Source of the DNA: Actinomycetota bacterium
Lineage (GTDB): Bacteria; Actinomycetota; Thermoleophilia; BMS3ABIN01
Length of the DNA stretch: 64,000 nucleotides
Assembly: GCA_016235065.1 (NCBI GenBank)
Contig: JACRMB010000005.1
Span: 182,733-246,732 of the forward strand
Reading direction: 5' to 3'
The translations under genes were made by a program, and so were the position numbers. Below are positions 34,250-44,182 of the stretch, piece after piece (within the stretch, counting starts at the first letter, position 1; each line of letters begins with the position of its first letter). The notes under the pieces were generated by a model. The model was not told the DNA's origin and did no database searches. It saw nothing but the letters and a program-made list of their open reading frames with translations.

Positions 34250-35119
34250 ATGACGAACGGATATCCGAAGATCACATTGTTCATCGCCCTGGCTATGGTA
34301 CTGTCGGCGGCCATGGTTTCTGGTTTTGGATGCGGTGACTCCGGCGATTACAGTGCCGCCCCAGGGGAGGAATTCTCTCTGGAGGCAGGCGCAGACATCT
34401 CAGCCAGCGGCCAGGAAGCCGGAGTTGCTGATTCAGGCGCCGTCGGCGATGCCGACGTCTTCACGGCTGCCGACCTGCCGCTGGGAGCCGGCAGCGAGCT
34501 GGTCTTTGTGGCGAATACACCGGGTACGGATACCCAGGTCATCTTCGATCTTGAGGGTCCCTGGGATTTCACTTTCGGCGCAAAGCAGGCGACCCTGACC
34601 GTTTCGATGCAGCCTGCTGAATCAGGTTATTCATCCGCAAGTTATCCCGAGGCGCAGATTGCCGCCCGCTCTTCGTGGTCGCCGTCCCCTGACCGTGTCG
34701 AATACAACTTCCAGAGCCTTGACAGCAACTACTGGAGTGCTTACGGACGCAGCGACGAGGAAGGCAGGGTCGTCACCTTCACGAGTCCATCCCGGGCAAT
34801 GATGTTCCCGATGGCTGTGGGTGACTCCTGGATCGACAGCTACTCAGAGTCAGCCGACGGCCATATGACTGACATCACCGCCGAGATCACCGTCCTGGCG
34901 AAGAACCAGCTGACTGTCCCGGCCGGCAGTTTCGAAGCGTTCCTGGTACAGACGAAAGTGACTGCCAAGCCGAGAAGCAGGCAGGCGACCAGCACCCTGG
35001 ACTACACGTGGTTCGTTCCGGGGATCGGGCGAGTGGCGGAGATAATCAGCCTCCCCGATGAAAAGAACGAGGTCTTCGGCGCCGCCAGCGCTTTCTACCG
35101 GCTTGAAAGCTCCCGCTAG
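34250..35119 (+). CDS. Secreted or lipid-anchored protein of unknown function
   Basis: 289 residues. An N-terminal hydrophobic helix (ITLFIALAMVLSAAMV) ends at GFGCGDSG. A Cys at that site suggests a lipoprotein, although the -3 residue is Gly and the lipobox is weak. An acidic linker follows to ~residue 75. The mature domain has the pattern FPMAVGDSWIDSYSE, LTVPAGSFEAFLVQ and TWFVPGIGRVAEI, found in several beta-rich extracellular proteins related to DUF3108/TapB-like domains. No catalytic residues are apparent. It is divergent from glyQ and 16 bases before recO on the same strand. Confidence 0.7.
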   Translation: MTNGYPKITLFIALAMVLSAAMVSGFGCGDSGDYSAAPGEEFSLEAGADISASGQEAGVADSGAVGDADVFTAADLPLGAGSELVFVANTPGTDTQVIFDLEGPWDFTFGAKQATLTVSMQPAESGYSSASYPEAQIAARSSWSPSPDRVEYNFQSLDSNYWSAYGRSDEEGRVVTFTSPSRAMMFPMAVGDSWIDSYSESADGHMTDITAEITVLAKNQLTVPAGSFEAFLVQTKVTAKPRSRQATSTLDYTWFVPGIGRVAEIISLPDEKNEVFGAASAFYRLESSR

Positions 35120-35134
35120 GGGCTCCCTCCCCGG

Positions 35135-35941
35135 GTGACCTTGCCCCGCAACTATTCCACCGACTCTGTAGTCCTCGGTTCCCACAAGCTTGGCGACGCC
35201 GACCGGGTCGTTACCCTCTTCACTGCCGACCGCGGAAAAGTACCGACGGTCGTCAAAGGTGTCCGCAAGGTCAAATCGCGGTTCGGCGGGCGTCTCGAGC
35301 CGTTCACGCAGCTGCAGGTACAGCTTCACGAAGGACGGAACCTGCACACGCTGACAGGGGCGGATACCGTGAAGACCCATGCGGTCATCAGGGATGAGCC
35401 CGCAGCCTACAGAGCTGCACTTGGCTTCATCGAGATGCTCGGCCGGGCGACTCCCGACTTCGAGAAGCGGCCGCGCAGCTTCAATCTTCTGGTGAATTAT
35501 CTGATGGAGATGGATAGAGCGGTGATCGCCGCCAGAGATGCAGCGGATTCAGAGATGACTGCCACAGGCGGCGATGCAGATACAGGTCCAGCCGCCAGAC
35601 TCCAGAGCAACCTCGTCGCCATCACCCTGGGAGCAGAACTGAAGCTGCTGTTGCTGGCCGGTTTCCTCCCCCATCTCGACGATTGCGCCGCCTGCGGCTC
35701 AAAGCAGGCTCTGCCGCGCTTCTCAGCCGAAGTCGGTGGGGCGCTCTGTGATGACTGCGGCGGTGATTCTTTCCATGTATCGCGGGAAACGCTCGAGGGG
35801 ATGCGGATGCTGCTGGAGAAGCCGCTGGCCGAAGCAGTTGAGATGGGCATCGATGAAGCCACCGCCAGGGAGATATGGCGCTGTGTGCGCGAGGTTTGCA
35901 GATATCACCTGGGCGCGGATCTCAAGATAGAGCCCTGGTAG
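35135..35941 (+). CDS. recO: DNA repair protein RecO
   Basis: 268 residues. The N-terminal OB fold (YSTDSVVLGSHKLGDADRVVTLFT, then VVKGVRKVKSRFGGRLEPFT) is followed by a helical domain with a C4 zinc site (CAAC and CDDC). RecO works with RecF and RecR to load RecA onto SSB-coated gaps. It starts with GTG and has an insertion of ~25 residues rich in Asp/Ala/Thr in the middle. Its nearness to glyQS reproduces the recO-glyQ-glyS neighbourhood of Firmicutes. Confidence 0.92.
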   Translation: MTLPRNYSTDSVVLGSHKLGDADRVVTLFTADRGKVPTVVKGVRKVKSRFGGRLEPFTQLQVQLHEGRNLHTLTGADTVKTHAVIRDEPAAYRAALGFIEMLGRATPDFEKRPRSFNLLVNYLMEMDRAVIAARDAADSEMTATGGDADTGPAARLQSNLVAITLGAELKLLLLAGFLPHLDDCAACGSKQALPRFSAEVGGALCDDCGGDSFHVSRETLEGMRMLLEKPLAEAVEMGIDEATAREIWRCVREVCRYHLGADLKIEPW

Positions 35942-35981
35942 AGGAATCGCCCGCAGGAATCCTGTCGCCGGCATCTGGTAG

Positions 35982-36983
35982 TTACTGGCTGGCCGCTGAA
36001 GCCTCCAGGAATTCATCATAGGAACTGGTAAAAGTGTGATGGCCCTCGGCATCACCGATGGCGACGTAATATAGATAATCGACGTCTGCCGGATGCAGGG
36101 CGGCGTCTATGGATTCGATTCCCGGGTTGCAGATGGGGCCGGGCGGCAGGCCGGCGTAGAGCCGGGTATTATACGCCGAGGTGATTGCCAGGTCATCGAC
36201 GGTGAGTTCTTCTTTCCAGTAACCGATGGCATACTGCACGGTGGCATCGATCTCGAGCTTCATTCCCGCGTTCAGGCGGTTATATATAACAGCGGCTACC
36301 AGCGGCCGCTCCTCGGGCACGCGGGCCTCGCGCTCGACCATGGAGGCCACAATCAGCGCCTCGTATTCGGTCAGTCCCAGTTTTTCGGCGTTGCCCCAGT
36401 CCTGCAGTGCTGTCGATGATTTGAAAGTCTGCAGCTGTCTGTCGACCAGGCTGTTTGCGTCTGTATCCGGATCCAGGTCATAGGTGCTCGGAAACAGGAA
36501 TCCCTCAAGGTCCTGAGCCTGCGACGCGCCTTCCAGTGGCAGGATGCGGCCTCTGGGAGTTGCGGCCGCAAGATAGGCGCTCTTGGTGATCGAGGTCTTT
36601 ACTGAGACCAGGTTGGCGATGTCGTTCAGGCTGTATCCTTCGGGGATGGTAAGGACACCCTCGGGCGCCTGCAGCCCCAGCTCCAGCTTGTTGAGGATGC
36701 TGTCGATCGACTCGCCCCTCTCGAACCGGTAAGTGCCGGCTTTGAGCTTCTGGTCGATGCCAGCCTCGTTGGCCCTGTTCATGAAGTCCTTCTCACTATC
36801 GATCACATCTTCCGCCACCAGCATGCGGGCGATATCGGCCGTGCTTGTGCCCGGGGCGATGCGGATAGTCGCCTCGCCTTCCTTTTTGGCGTCGCCACAG
36901 CCTGAGAGGCTTGCAAGGGCAAGTAAGAACAAAGTCGATGCCACGATCATTAAAACTGTTCTTTTAAATTTTTTATCTTTCAC
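35982..36983 (-). CDS. mltG: Endolytic transglycosylase MltG, lipoprotein form
   Basis: Cleaves nascent glycan strands and sets their length. The 333 residues begin at GTG 36983, inside the end of ruvX. The N-terminus has a basic region, a hydrophobic helix and LSGCGD, a lipobox with Cys29, so the protein is probably lipid-anchored instead of spanning the membrane like E. coli MltG. The LysM-like subdomain is followed by the YceG catalytic region: EGFLFPSTYDLDP, the catalytic Glu in IVASMVEREARVPEERP, VIYNRLNAGM, SAYNTRLYAGLPPGPICNPG and YYVAIGDAEGHHTF. The ruvX-mltG pair is conserved in many bacteria. Confidence 0.93.
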   Translation of the reverse strand: MKDKKFKRTVLMIVASTLFLLALASLSGCGDAKKEGEATIRIAPGTSTADIARMLVAEDVIDSEKDFMNRANEAGIDQKLKAGTYRFERGESIDSILNKLELGLQAPEGVLTIPEGYSLNDIANLVSVKTSITKSAYLAAATPRGRILPLEGASQAQDLEGFLFPSTYDLDPDTDANSLVDRQLQTFKSSTALQDWGNAEKLGLTEYEALIVASMVEREARVPEERPLVAAVIYNRLNAGMKLEIDATVQYAIGYWKEELTVDDLAITSAYNTRLYAGLPPGPICNPGIESIDAALHPADVDYLYYVAIGDAEGHHTFTSSYDEFLEASAASQ

Positions 36984-37386
36984 GGCGGAATTCTTCCGAG
37001 CCAAGATAATCCTCAAGCAGGCAGCAGGCAGCCAGACTGTGGGGATCGCTGTTTGAATGGCGGCCTTTCTGTTCTGCAAGCTTGCTGGTGAAACGCTCGT
37101 CCCAAGGCTTTACCTGTACATCCAGCGCGCCAGCCAGGTTCCTGATGAAATCTTTGGTTTCCCCGGCCTGGGCGCCGAGCTCACCGCTGAGAGAGACCGG
37201 CAGGCCGACGATCACTTCGCCCGCATCCTCGCTTTCTACGATTGCTGCGATTGCTCTGAGTCCTTCCGGGGTTGCAGCCTCGCGGACAGCCTCAAGAGGG
37301 CGAACGATGGTTCCGGTGGGATCACAGACTGCTGCGCCGGTGTGGACGCGGCCATAGTCCAGTGCCAGTATCCTGGTGGAAGGCAT
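36973..37386 (-). CDS. ruvX: Holliday-junction resolvase-like RuvX/YqgF
   Basis: 137-residue RNase H-fold protein linked to 16S rRNA 5' processing and proposed as a Holliday-junction nuclease. The family motif LDYGRVHTGAAV supplies the first Asp, EVIVGLPVSLSGE is the middle strand, and KPWDERFTS supplies the second acidic residue. The last acidic position, usually an Asp just before the AA dipeptide, reads SDPHSLAACCLLEDYL, so the catalytic Asp may be shifted or replaced by His. It lies between alaS and mltG, the usual context. Confidence 0.88.
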   Translation of the reverse strand: MPSTRILALDYGRVHTGAAVCDPTGTIVRPLEAVREAATPEGLRAIAAIVESEDAGEVIVGLPVSLSGELGAQAGETKDFIRNLAGALDVQVKPWDERFTSKLAEQKGRHSNSDPHSLAACCLLEDYLGSEEFRRER

Positions 37387-37389
37387 CCT

Positions 37390-40011
<2,622 letters not shown>

Positions 40012-40020
40012 CTAGGACTT

Positions 40021-40830
40021 TCAACTCTCCTTTCCTTCCCGCAACTCCATCTCGCAGCGGACCTTGGCAAGGGCGCGGCGAATCAGGCGGGAGACATGCA
40101 TCTGGGATACGCCTATGTTCGCCGCTATTTGCGACTGAGTCAAGCCCTCGAAGAATCTCTGATGCAGGATGCTCCGCTCGCGGGCCGTGAGTCTTGCGAA
40201 TCCCGGTTCGAGGATTATACGCCTTTCGGCGACCTCGAATCCATCTTCCAGGTTGCCTATTGCGTCTAGCGGCATGCGGTCATCATCATCATCGCCGCGG
40301 CTGAGCGAATGATCCAGTGAGAGCGAGTTGCGCGAACGGCCGGCCTCGATAGCCTCCATGACTTCTTCCGGGGTCGCTTCCACAGCATCAGCCAGCTCGT
40401 GGACGCTTGGCGCCCGGTGATGGCTTCCCGCAAGGTCACCCATCACGTGCTCAAGGCGCATATTAAGCTCCAGGAGGCCTCGCGGTACCTTGACCGCCCA
40501 GCCCTTGTCGCGGAAATAGCGCTTGATCTCGCCTATGATGTTGGGAGTCGCGTAGGTGGAGAGGGCCACGCCACGCTCGAGGTCGAAACGATCGATGGCC
40601 TTGATGAGGCCGATGCTGCCTACCTGGACGAGATCTTCCAGCTGCTCGCCACGCTGGCAATAACGCCGGGACACACCATAGACAAGCGGAAGATACCTTG
40701 TGATCAGTTCATCCCGTGCCTGAGTGTCGCCATGGCGGCAATAGGCTTCCAGCAGCTGCTTCTCGGTAAAAACATTGCGATGGGTTCTGGTAGTAGTCGT
40801 GGTCTGGGTCGCGTAACAAGCTGTGCTCAT
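40021..40830 (-). CDS. SigB/SigF-type alternative sigma factor
   Basis: 269-residue group 3 sigma-70. Region 2 (ARDELITRYLPLVYGVSRRY, LEDLVQVGSIGLIKAIDRFD, LSTYATPNIIGEIKRYFRDKGW), region 3 (VPRGLLELNMRL, PSVHELADAVEAT) and region 4 (LTARERSILHQRFFEGLTQSQIAANIGVSQMHVSRLIRRAL) are complete. This class controls general stress or sporulation-type programmes in Gram-positives. No anti-sigma (RsbW/SpoIIAB) or anti-anti-sigma gene is adjacent, so its control must lie elsewhere. Start supported by GGAGG 6 bases upstream. It is 10 bases before alaS on the same strand. Confidence 0.92.
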   Translation of the reverse strand: MSTACYATQTTTTTRTHRNVFTEKQLLEAYCRHGDTQARDELITRYLPLVYGVSRRYCQRGEQLEDLVQVGSIGLIKAIDRFDLERGVALSTYATPNIIGEIKRYFRDKGWAVKVPRGLLELNMRLEHVMGDLAGSHHRAPSVHELADAVEATPEEVMEAIEAGRSRNSLSLDHSLSRGDDDDDRMPLDAIGNLEDGFEVAERRIILEPGFARLTARERSILHQRFFEGLTQSQIAANIGVSQMHVSRLIRRALAKVRCEMELREGKES

Positions 40831-41059
40831 AGTCCACCTCCATCGATCCGCGCTCCCGAAGGATACGCATTGTTGCTATTCGATGGGCCCCCCAGGACCT
40901 GGGCCATCTCTCGGTTCCGCCTGCCCTACTGCTGGAGATACTGGCCTACCCGCTAATCCTCACCTTAAACCTGCCACCAGGACAAAATGTGAATCACGTA
41001 ATTGCACATATTCGCCGTCTGGCGTTCAACACCTCTGACTTACAATCCTCAGTCTAGGC

Positions 41060-41341
41060 TCAGACCAGGAAGTCGGGAATCGGGCTTATCCCTGAATCCG
41101 CCTCGGCAAACTCCCTATCAAACTCTGCCTCGCGCTCCACAGCGGCCTTCTTGCCGACCTCCACTGCTTCCTTCACTTCCCTTTCCATCTCTGACCGGGT
41201 CTCTTTAAGCTCGTTCGGCAGGTTGGCGAGCACCGAGCCAACATCTCTGCCTGTCTTGTCCGCCCTTCTCTGGGCGTATACAACGACAGCGGCTCCGGCG
41301 ATCAATCCCGCCCAGGCGATCTTTGCGAAGAGCTTGCCCAT
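41060..41341 (-). CDS. Small YtxH-like membrane-anchored protein
   Basis: 93 residues. One N-terminal membrane helix (IAWAGLIAGAAVVVYA) is followed by a charged amphipathic region with LPNELKETRSEMEREVKEAVEVGKK. The layout matches YtxH/general-stress proteins. Its start is 3 bases from the stop of the DUF948 gene upstream. This pair upstream of alaS is a common actinobacterial arrangement. No enzymatic role can be assigned. Confidence 0.75.
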   Translation of the reverse strand: MGKLFAKIAWAGLIAGAAVVVYAQRRADKTGRDVGSVLANLPNELKETRSEMEREVKEAVEVGKKAAVEREAEFDREFAEADSGISPIPDFLV

Positions 41342-41343
41342 GC

Positions 41344-41709
41344 CTATCCCCTTCCCCTCTGATTGACGAGGGAGGATATCGCCTCCGAGACCCCGGCCGT
41401 CATGCCGGCGACTTTCTTAGCCGGAGTAGTCAGCGCCGACGAGACCGCCCTGGTAGTGTGGTCGACCCGGTCGGTCACACCAACCAGCGTTCCCATCATG
41501 TCATCGAGCTTGCCGAGCTGGCTGTTCACTTCGTCTAGCGTGACCTGCAGCCTGGTCAGCAGCGGGATGACCTCTTCGTCGAGCCTTTTCAGGAAGACAT
41601 TCAGACGCGAGAACGTCCCCCCCATCTTAAGTAGCAAAAACGCCAGCGCCAGCGCTGTCACTACCAGAAAAAAGCTCAACGAAGCTTCGAGAATCGCAGT
41701 CCAGTCCAT
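41344..41709 (-). CDS. DUF948-family membrane protein
   Basis: 121 residues. An N-terminal membrane helix (~7-28, LSFFLVVTALALAFLLLK) is followed by a long amphipathic helix (VFLKRLDEEVIPLLTRLQVTLDEVN) and a basic tail with ISSLVNQRGRG. This is the DUF948 pattern. It is paired with the YtxH-like gene and probably assembles with it at the membrane. The function of this family is not established. Confidence 0.8.
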   Translation of the reverse strand: MDWTAILEASLSFFLVVTALALAFLLLKMGGTFSRLNVFLKRLDEEVIPLLTRLQVTLDEVNSQLGKLDDMMGTLVGVTDRVDHTTRAVSSALTTPAKKVAGMTAGVSEAISSLVNQRGRG

Positions 41710-42100
41710 TTGGGTGTTCCTCCCGTGTCTTGACGGTTTGGCGCTTGTATCTTAACACAGTTGAAACAGCCATTGGGACCGGCCAGGTTCCCTTGAATCA
41801 CTTCCTGCGAACCCGTATTCAAGCCCGGTCTGCCTACCCGGCTCCACCGCCCTGTTCGACGGCAGGCTGCCAATATATCGAATATAGGCGATGAACCTTA
41901 ATCGGGGAATCCCCTCTTTCGTCAGGTGGGAAAACCCTGAGTGCAGGTATATCAGATTTCATGAAAAATATGGACAAGGCGAGCATTTTTTTGCATCTGG
42001 CGCCTGTGATACTTTCAGGTCGCCGGCGTATAACTGGGTGAGACCGGATAATGAAAGAGGGTTTGCCACCCTGCAAACGACGGAAGAAGCCGTGAGGACG
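41710..42100. other. Intergenic region without a convincing gene
   Basis: Between the divergent DUF948 and ECF sigma genes. The sigma frame is open upstream to 41891, but the encoded residues do not resemble sigma factors and AT content is higher, so I treat it as promoter and leader. No clear promoter hexamer pair, repeat or structured RNA stands out. Confidence 0.5.
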
Positions 42101-42652
42101 ATGAAAACAAGACGCGAAAAAAAAGACGGGGCGGCTGAGGATCTCGTCACGGATTTTAACGAAGTCTATCGCCGCTATCTCAAACCTGTATATGCCTTTG
42201 TCGCCTACCGCATCGATTCGCGTGCCGATGTGGAAGACGTGACCGCTGCGGTCTTCGAGAAGGCGTGGCGGGCTTTCCACCGGTTCGATCCGGCAAGGGC
42301 GTCGGTCTCCACCTGGCTTTTCACCATAGCCAGGAACTGTATGAACGACCACTTCCGCGATCATGGCCGGGCGGCGGCAACCGTCGAGCTCTCCGACGAT
42401 TTGAGAAGCGACGGCGGCGACGACCCGGAGCCGCGGCTGCAGGCACTGGAGTTGCGTGATGAGTTAGTGGCCGCGATCGGGACACTCGACGAGCGTGAGC
42501 GCGAGATAGTGGCTTTAAAATTCGGTGGCGGCATGAACAACAGGGAGATAGGCAGACTCCTTGATATCTCTGAATCAAACACGGGCACGATCCTCTACCG
42601 GTCTCTCATCAAGTTAAACAACCAGCTCGAGGGCGGGATTGAAAATGACTGA
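42101..42652 (+). CDS. ECF-family RNA polymerase sigma factor
   Basis: 183 residues from ATG 42101 (GTG 42092 is an alternative). Region 2 reads FNEVYRRYLKPVYAFVAYRI, DVEDVTAAVFEKAWRAFHRFD and ASVSTWLFTIARNCMNDHFR. Region 4 reads LDEREREIVALKFGGGMNNREIGRLLDISESNTGTILYRSLIKL. ECF sigma factors respond to envelope signals through a membrane anti-sigma factor. The stop overlaps the start of the next gene, a membrane protein with DUF4349, which is the likely anti-sigma partner. Confidence 0.92.
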   Translation: MKTRREKKDGAAEDLVTDFNEVYRRYLKPVYAFVAYRIDSRADVEDVTAAVFEKAWRAFHRFDPARASVSTWLFTIARNCMNDHFRDHGRAAATVELSDDLRSDGGDDPEPRLQALELRDELVAAIGTLDEREREIVALKFGGGMNNREIGRLLDISESNTGTILYRSLIKLNNQLEGGIEND

Positions 42653-43940
42653 TATGAACAAACAACAGGAAATAATCGAGATGATAGAGCGGATGCTGGC
42701 AGGCGAGACGGTGGACGATGTCAGAAGAACTTCCAGCAACAGCGCGGATATAGACACGTTGCTGGCGCTGGCGGCTGAGCTCGGCGCCGGAAGCGCAGAG
42801 CCGGCCACAGGGTTCAGGGAGCGGCTTGATGCGCGCCTCGCAGAGCTGAGGGCTGCAGACCGCACTCAGGAAACCGAAGCAGCATCCTCCAGAATAGACC
42901 GCGACTGGTACGGCAATACAAAGCTGAGATGGCTGCCGTCATGGATGTCCATGCCAAGGATCGCCGCAGTCGCAGCAGCCCTGGTCATCGGCCTGGGTCT
43001 CGTGGGCATGACCGGCGCTCTCATCCGCGGGGGTTATCAGGGAAAGACCACTGCCGACACCAGTGCTGTCAGCCAGAACCGCGACGCCGGCGATGACTCG
43101 CTGCCGATGGAAAAGGCCGGCAGCGCCGAGCCGGGGCGTGCAGGTGAGGTAGCCACGGACGACGCCACCGGTTTCGCAGCTCCCGATTCCACTGGCTCCA
43201 GCGGTACGGCAGGAGGCACATCGGTAGCACCGCTGCCTTCGACCCAGCGGATCATCCAGACGGCGGACTACCGGATCGAGATCGTGCCGGGCGAGTTCGA
43301 CGAGAAGTATGCGAAGATCACCGAGATAGCTGTCAGGTATGGCGGCTATGTGGTCTCGGGAGACTCGCGGATGGTCGGCGACGAACTAAGGAATGGCAGC
43401 ATCACGATAAGGGTCGCCAACGCCAGCGATAACTTCACCAAGGCGCAGGCAGAACTCGACGGCCTCGGTACTGTGACTTCCAAGAAGGTATCGGGCCAGG
43501 ATGTCACCGAGGAGTATGTCGACCTCCAGAGCCGGCTCCGCAACGCCGAAGCCCAGGAAGCCCAGTACCTGGCCCTGATGCAGAGGGCGCAGACGATCGA
43601 GGAGATCCTGACGGTTCAATCGCGGCTGGCAGAGGTGCAGTCCGAGATCGAGCAGATCAAGGGACGCATGAAATACATGGAGGGCCGCACCGACTTCGCC
43701 ACGATCACAGTAGACCTGCGCGAGACCGGTGATGGTGAAGAGCCCGGTGAAGATGACGGTACCGACTGGGGCTTCGTGGATTCGATCGAGTATGCCGGCT
43801 GGCTGGCTGTTCAGACGCTCAACTTCGTCATCGTCTCCCTGGGAGTGATCGTGCCGCTGGCATTGATGGCCGGAGGCATGGCGCTGATCGCATACAGGCT
43901 TGTGCAGAGACGGCAGGCGAAGAAGGATAGGCCCGCCTGA
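42645..43940 (+). CDS. Membrane DUF4349 protein, putative anti-sigma factor
   Basis: 431 residues. The cytoplasmic N-terminus (~1-90) is helical and charged like an anti-sigma domain but lacks a clear zinc HxxxCxxC motif. A membrane helix follows (IAAVAAALVIGLGLVGMTGALI), then a Ser/Ala/Gly linker and an extracytoplasmic DUF4349 domain (QTADYRIEIVPGEFDEKY; GGYVVSGDSR; VTSKKVSGQDVTEEYVDLQSRLRNAEAQE) with a coiled coil. A second membrane helix lies near the C-terminus (LNFVIVSLGVIVPLALMAGG). The start overlaps the ECF sigma stop by 8 bases. Role as regulator is inferred from this coupling. A long GC hairpin at 43981-44006 lies after the stop. Confidence 0.8.
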   Translation: MTDMNKQQEIIEMIERMLAGETVDDVRRTSSNSADIDTLLALAAELGAGSAEPATGFRERLDARLAELRAADRTQETEAASSRIDRDWYGNTKLRWLPSWMSMPRIAAVAAALVIGLGLVGMTGALIRGGYQGKTTADTSAVSQNRDAGDDSLPMEKAGSAEPGRAGEVATDDATGFAAPDSTGSSGTAGGTSVAPLPSTQRIIQTADYRIEIVPGEFDEKYAKITEIAVRYGGYVVSGDSRMVGDELRNGSITIRVANASDNFTKAQAELDGLGTVTSKKVSGQDVTEEYVDLQSRLRNAEAQEAQYLALMQRAQTIEEILTVQSRLAEVQSEIEQIKGRMKYMEGRTDFATITVDLRETGDGEEPGEDDGTDWGFVDSIEYAGWLAVQTLNFVIVSLGVIVPLALMAGGMALIAYRLVQRRQAKKDRPA

Positions 43941-43980
43941 CATAGAAAAAAACACCAAGCAGAGCCAGAACGACCTGGAA

Positions 43981-44006
43981 GCGGGATGCCACCAACGGTG
44001 TCCCGC
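43981..44006 (+). terminator. Hairpin after the DUF4349 gene
   Basis: GCGGGA (43981-43986) pairs with TCCCGC (44001-44006), with an inner CACC-AAC-GGTG stem. No T-run follows, so it may be an RNA-stabilising hairpin or a weak terminator. Confidence 0.4.
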
Positions 44007-44182
44007 TTCCTCAACTGTCAGGGCACCCTCTTTCCGGAATCAAATATGGTACGAATGGGTATATATGAAACGGTGAAATCCGTCTTCGACATTGAGCGCT
44101 GCCATATAACGATGCCTGGATTATCAGGCATGAGTGGCGGCGGTCGCCCTGGTATCGGCCAGGGTGACCGCTGGAGTCTGTG

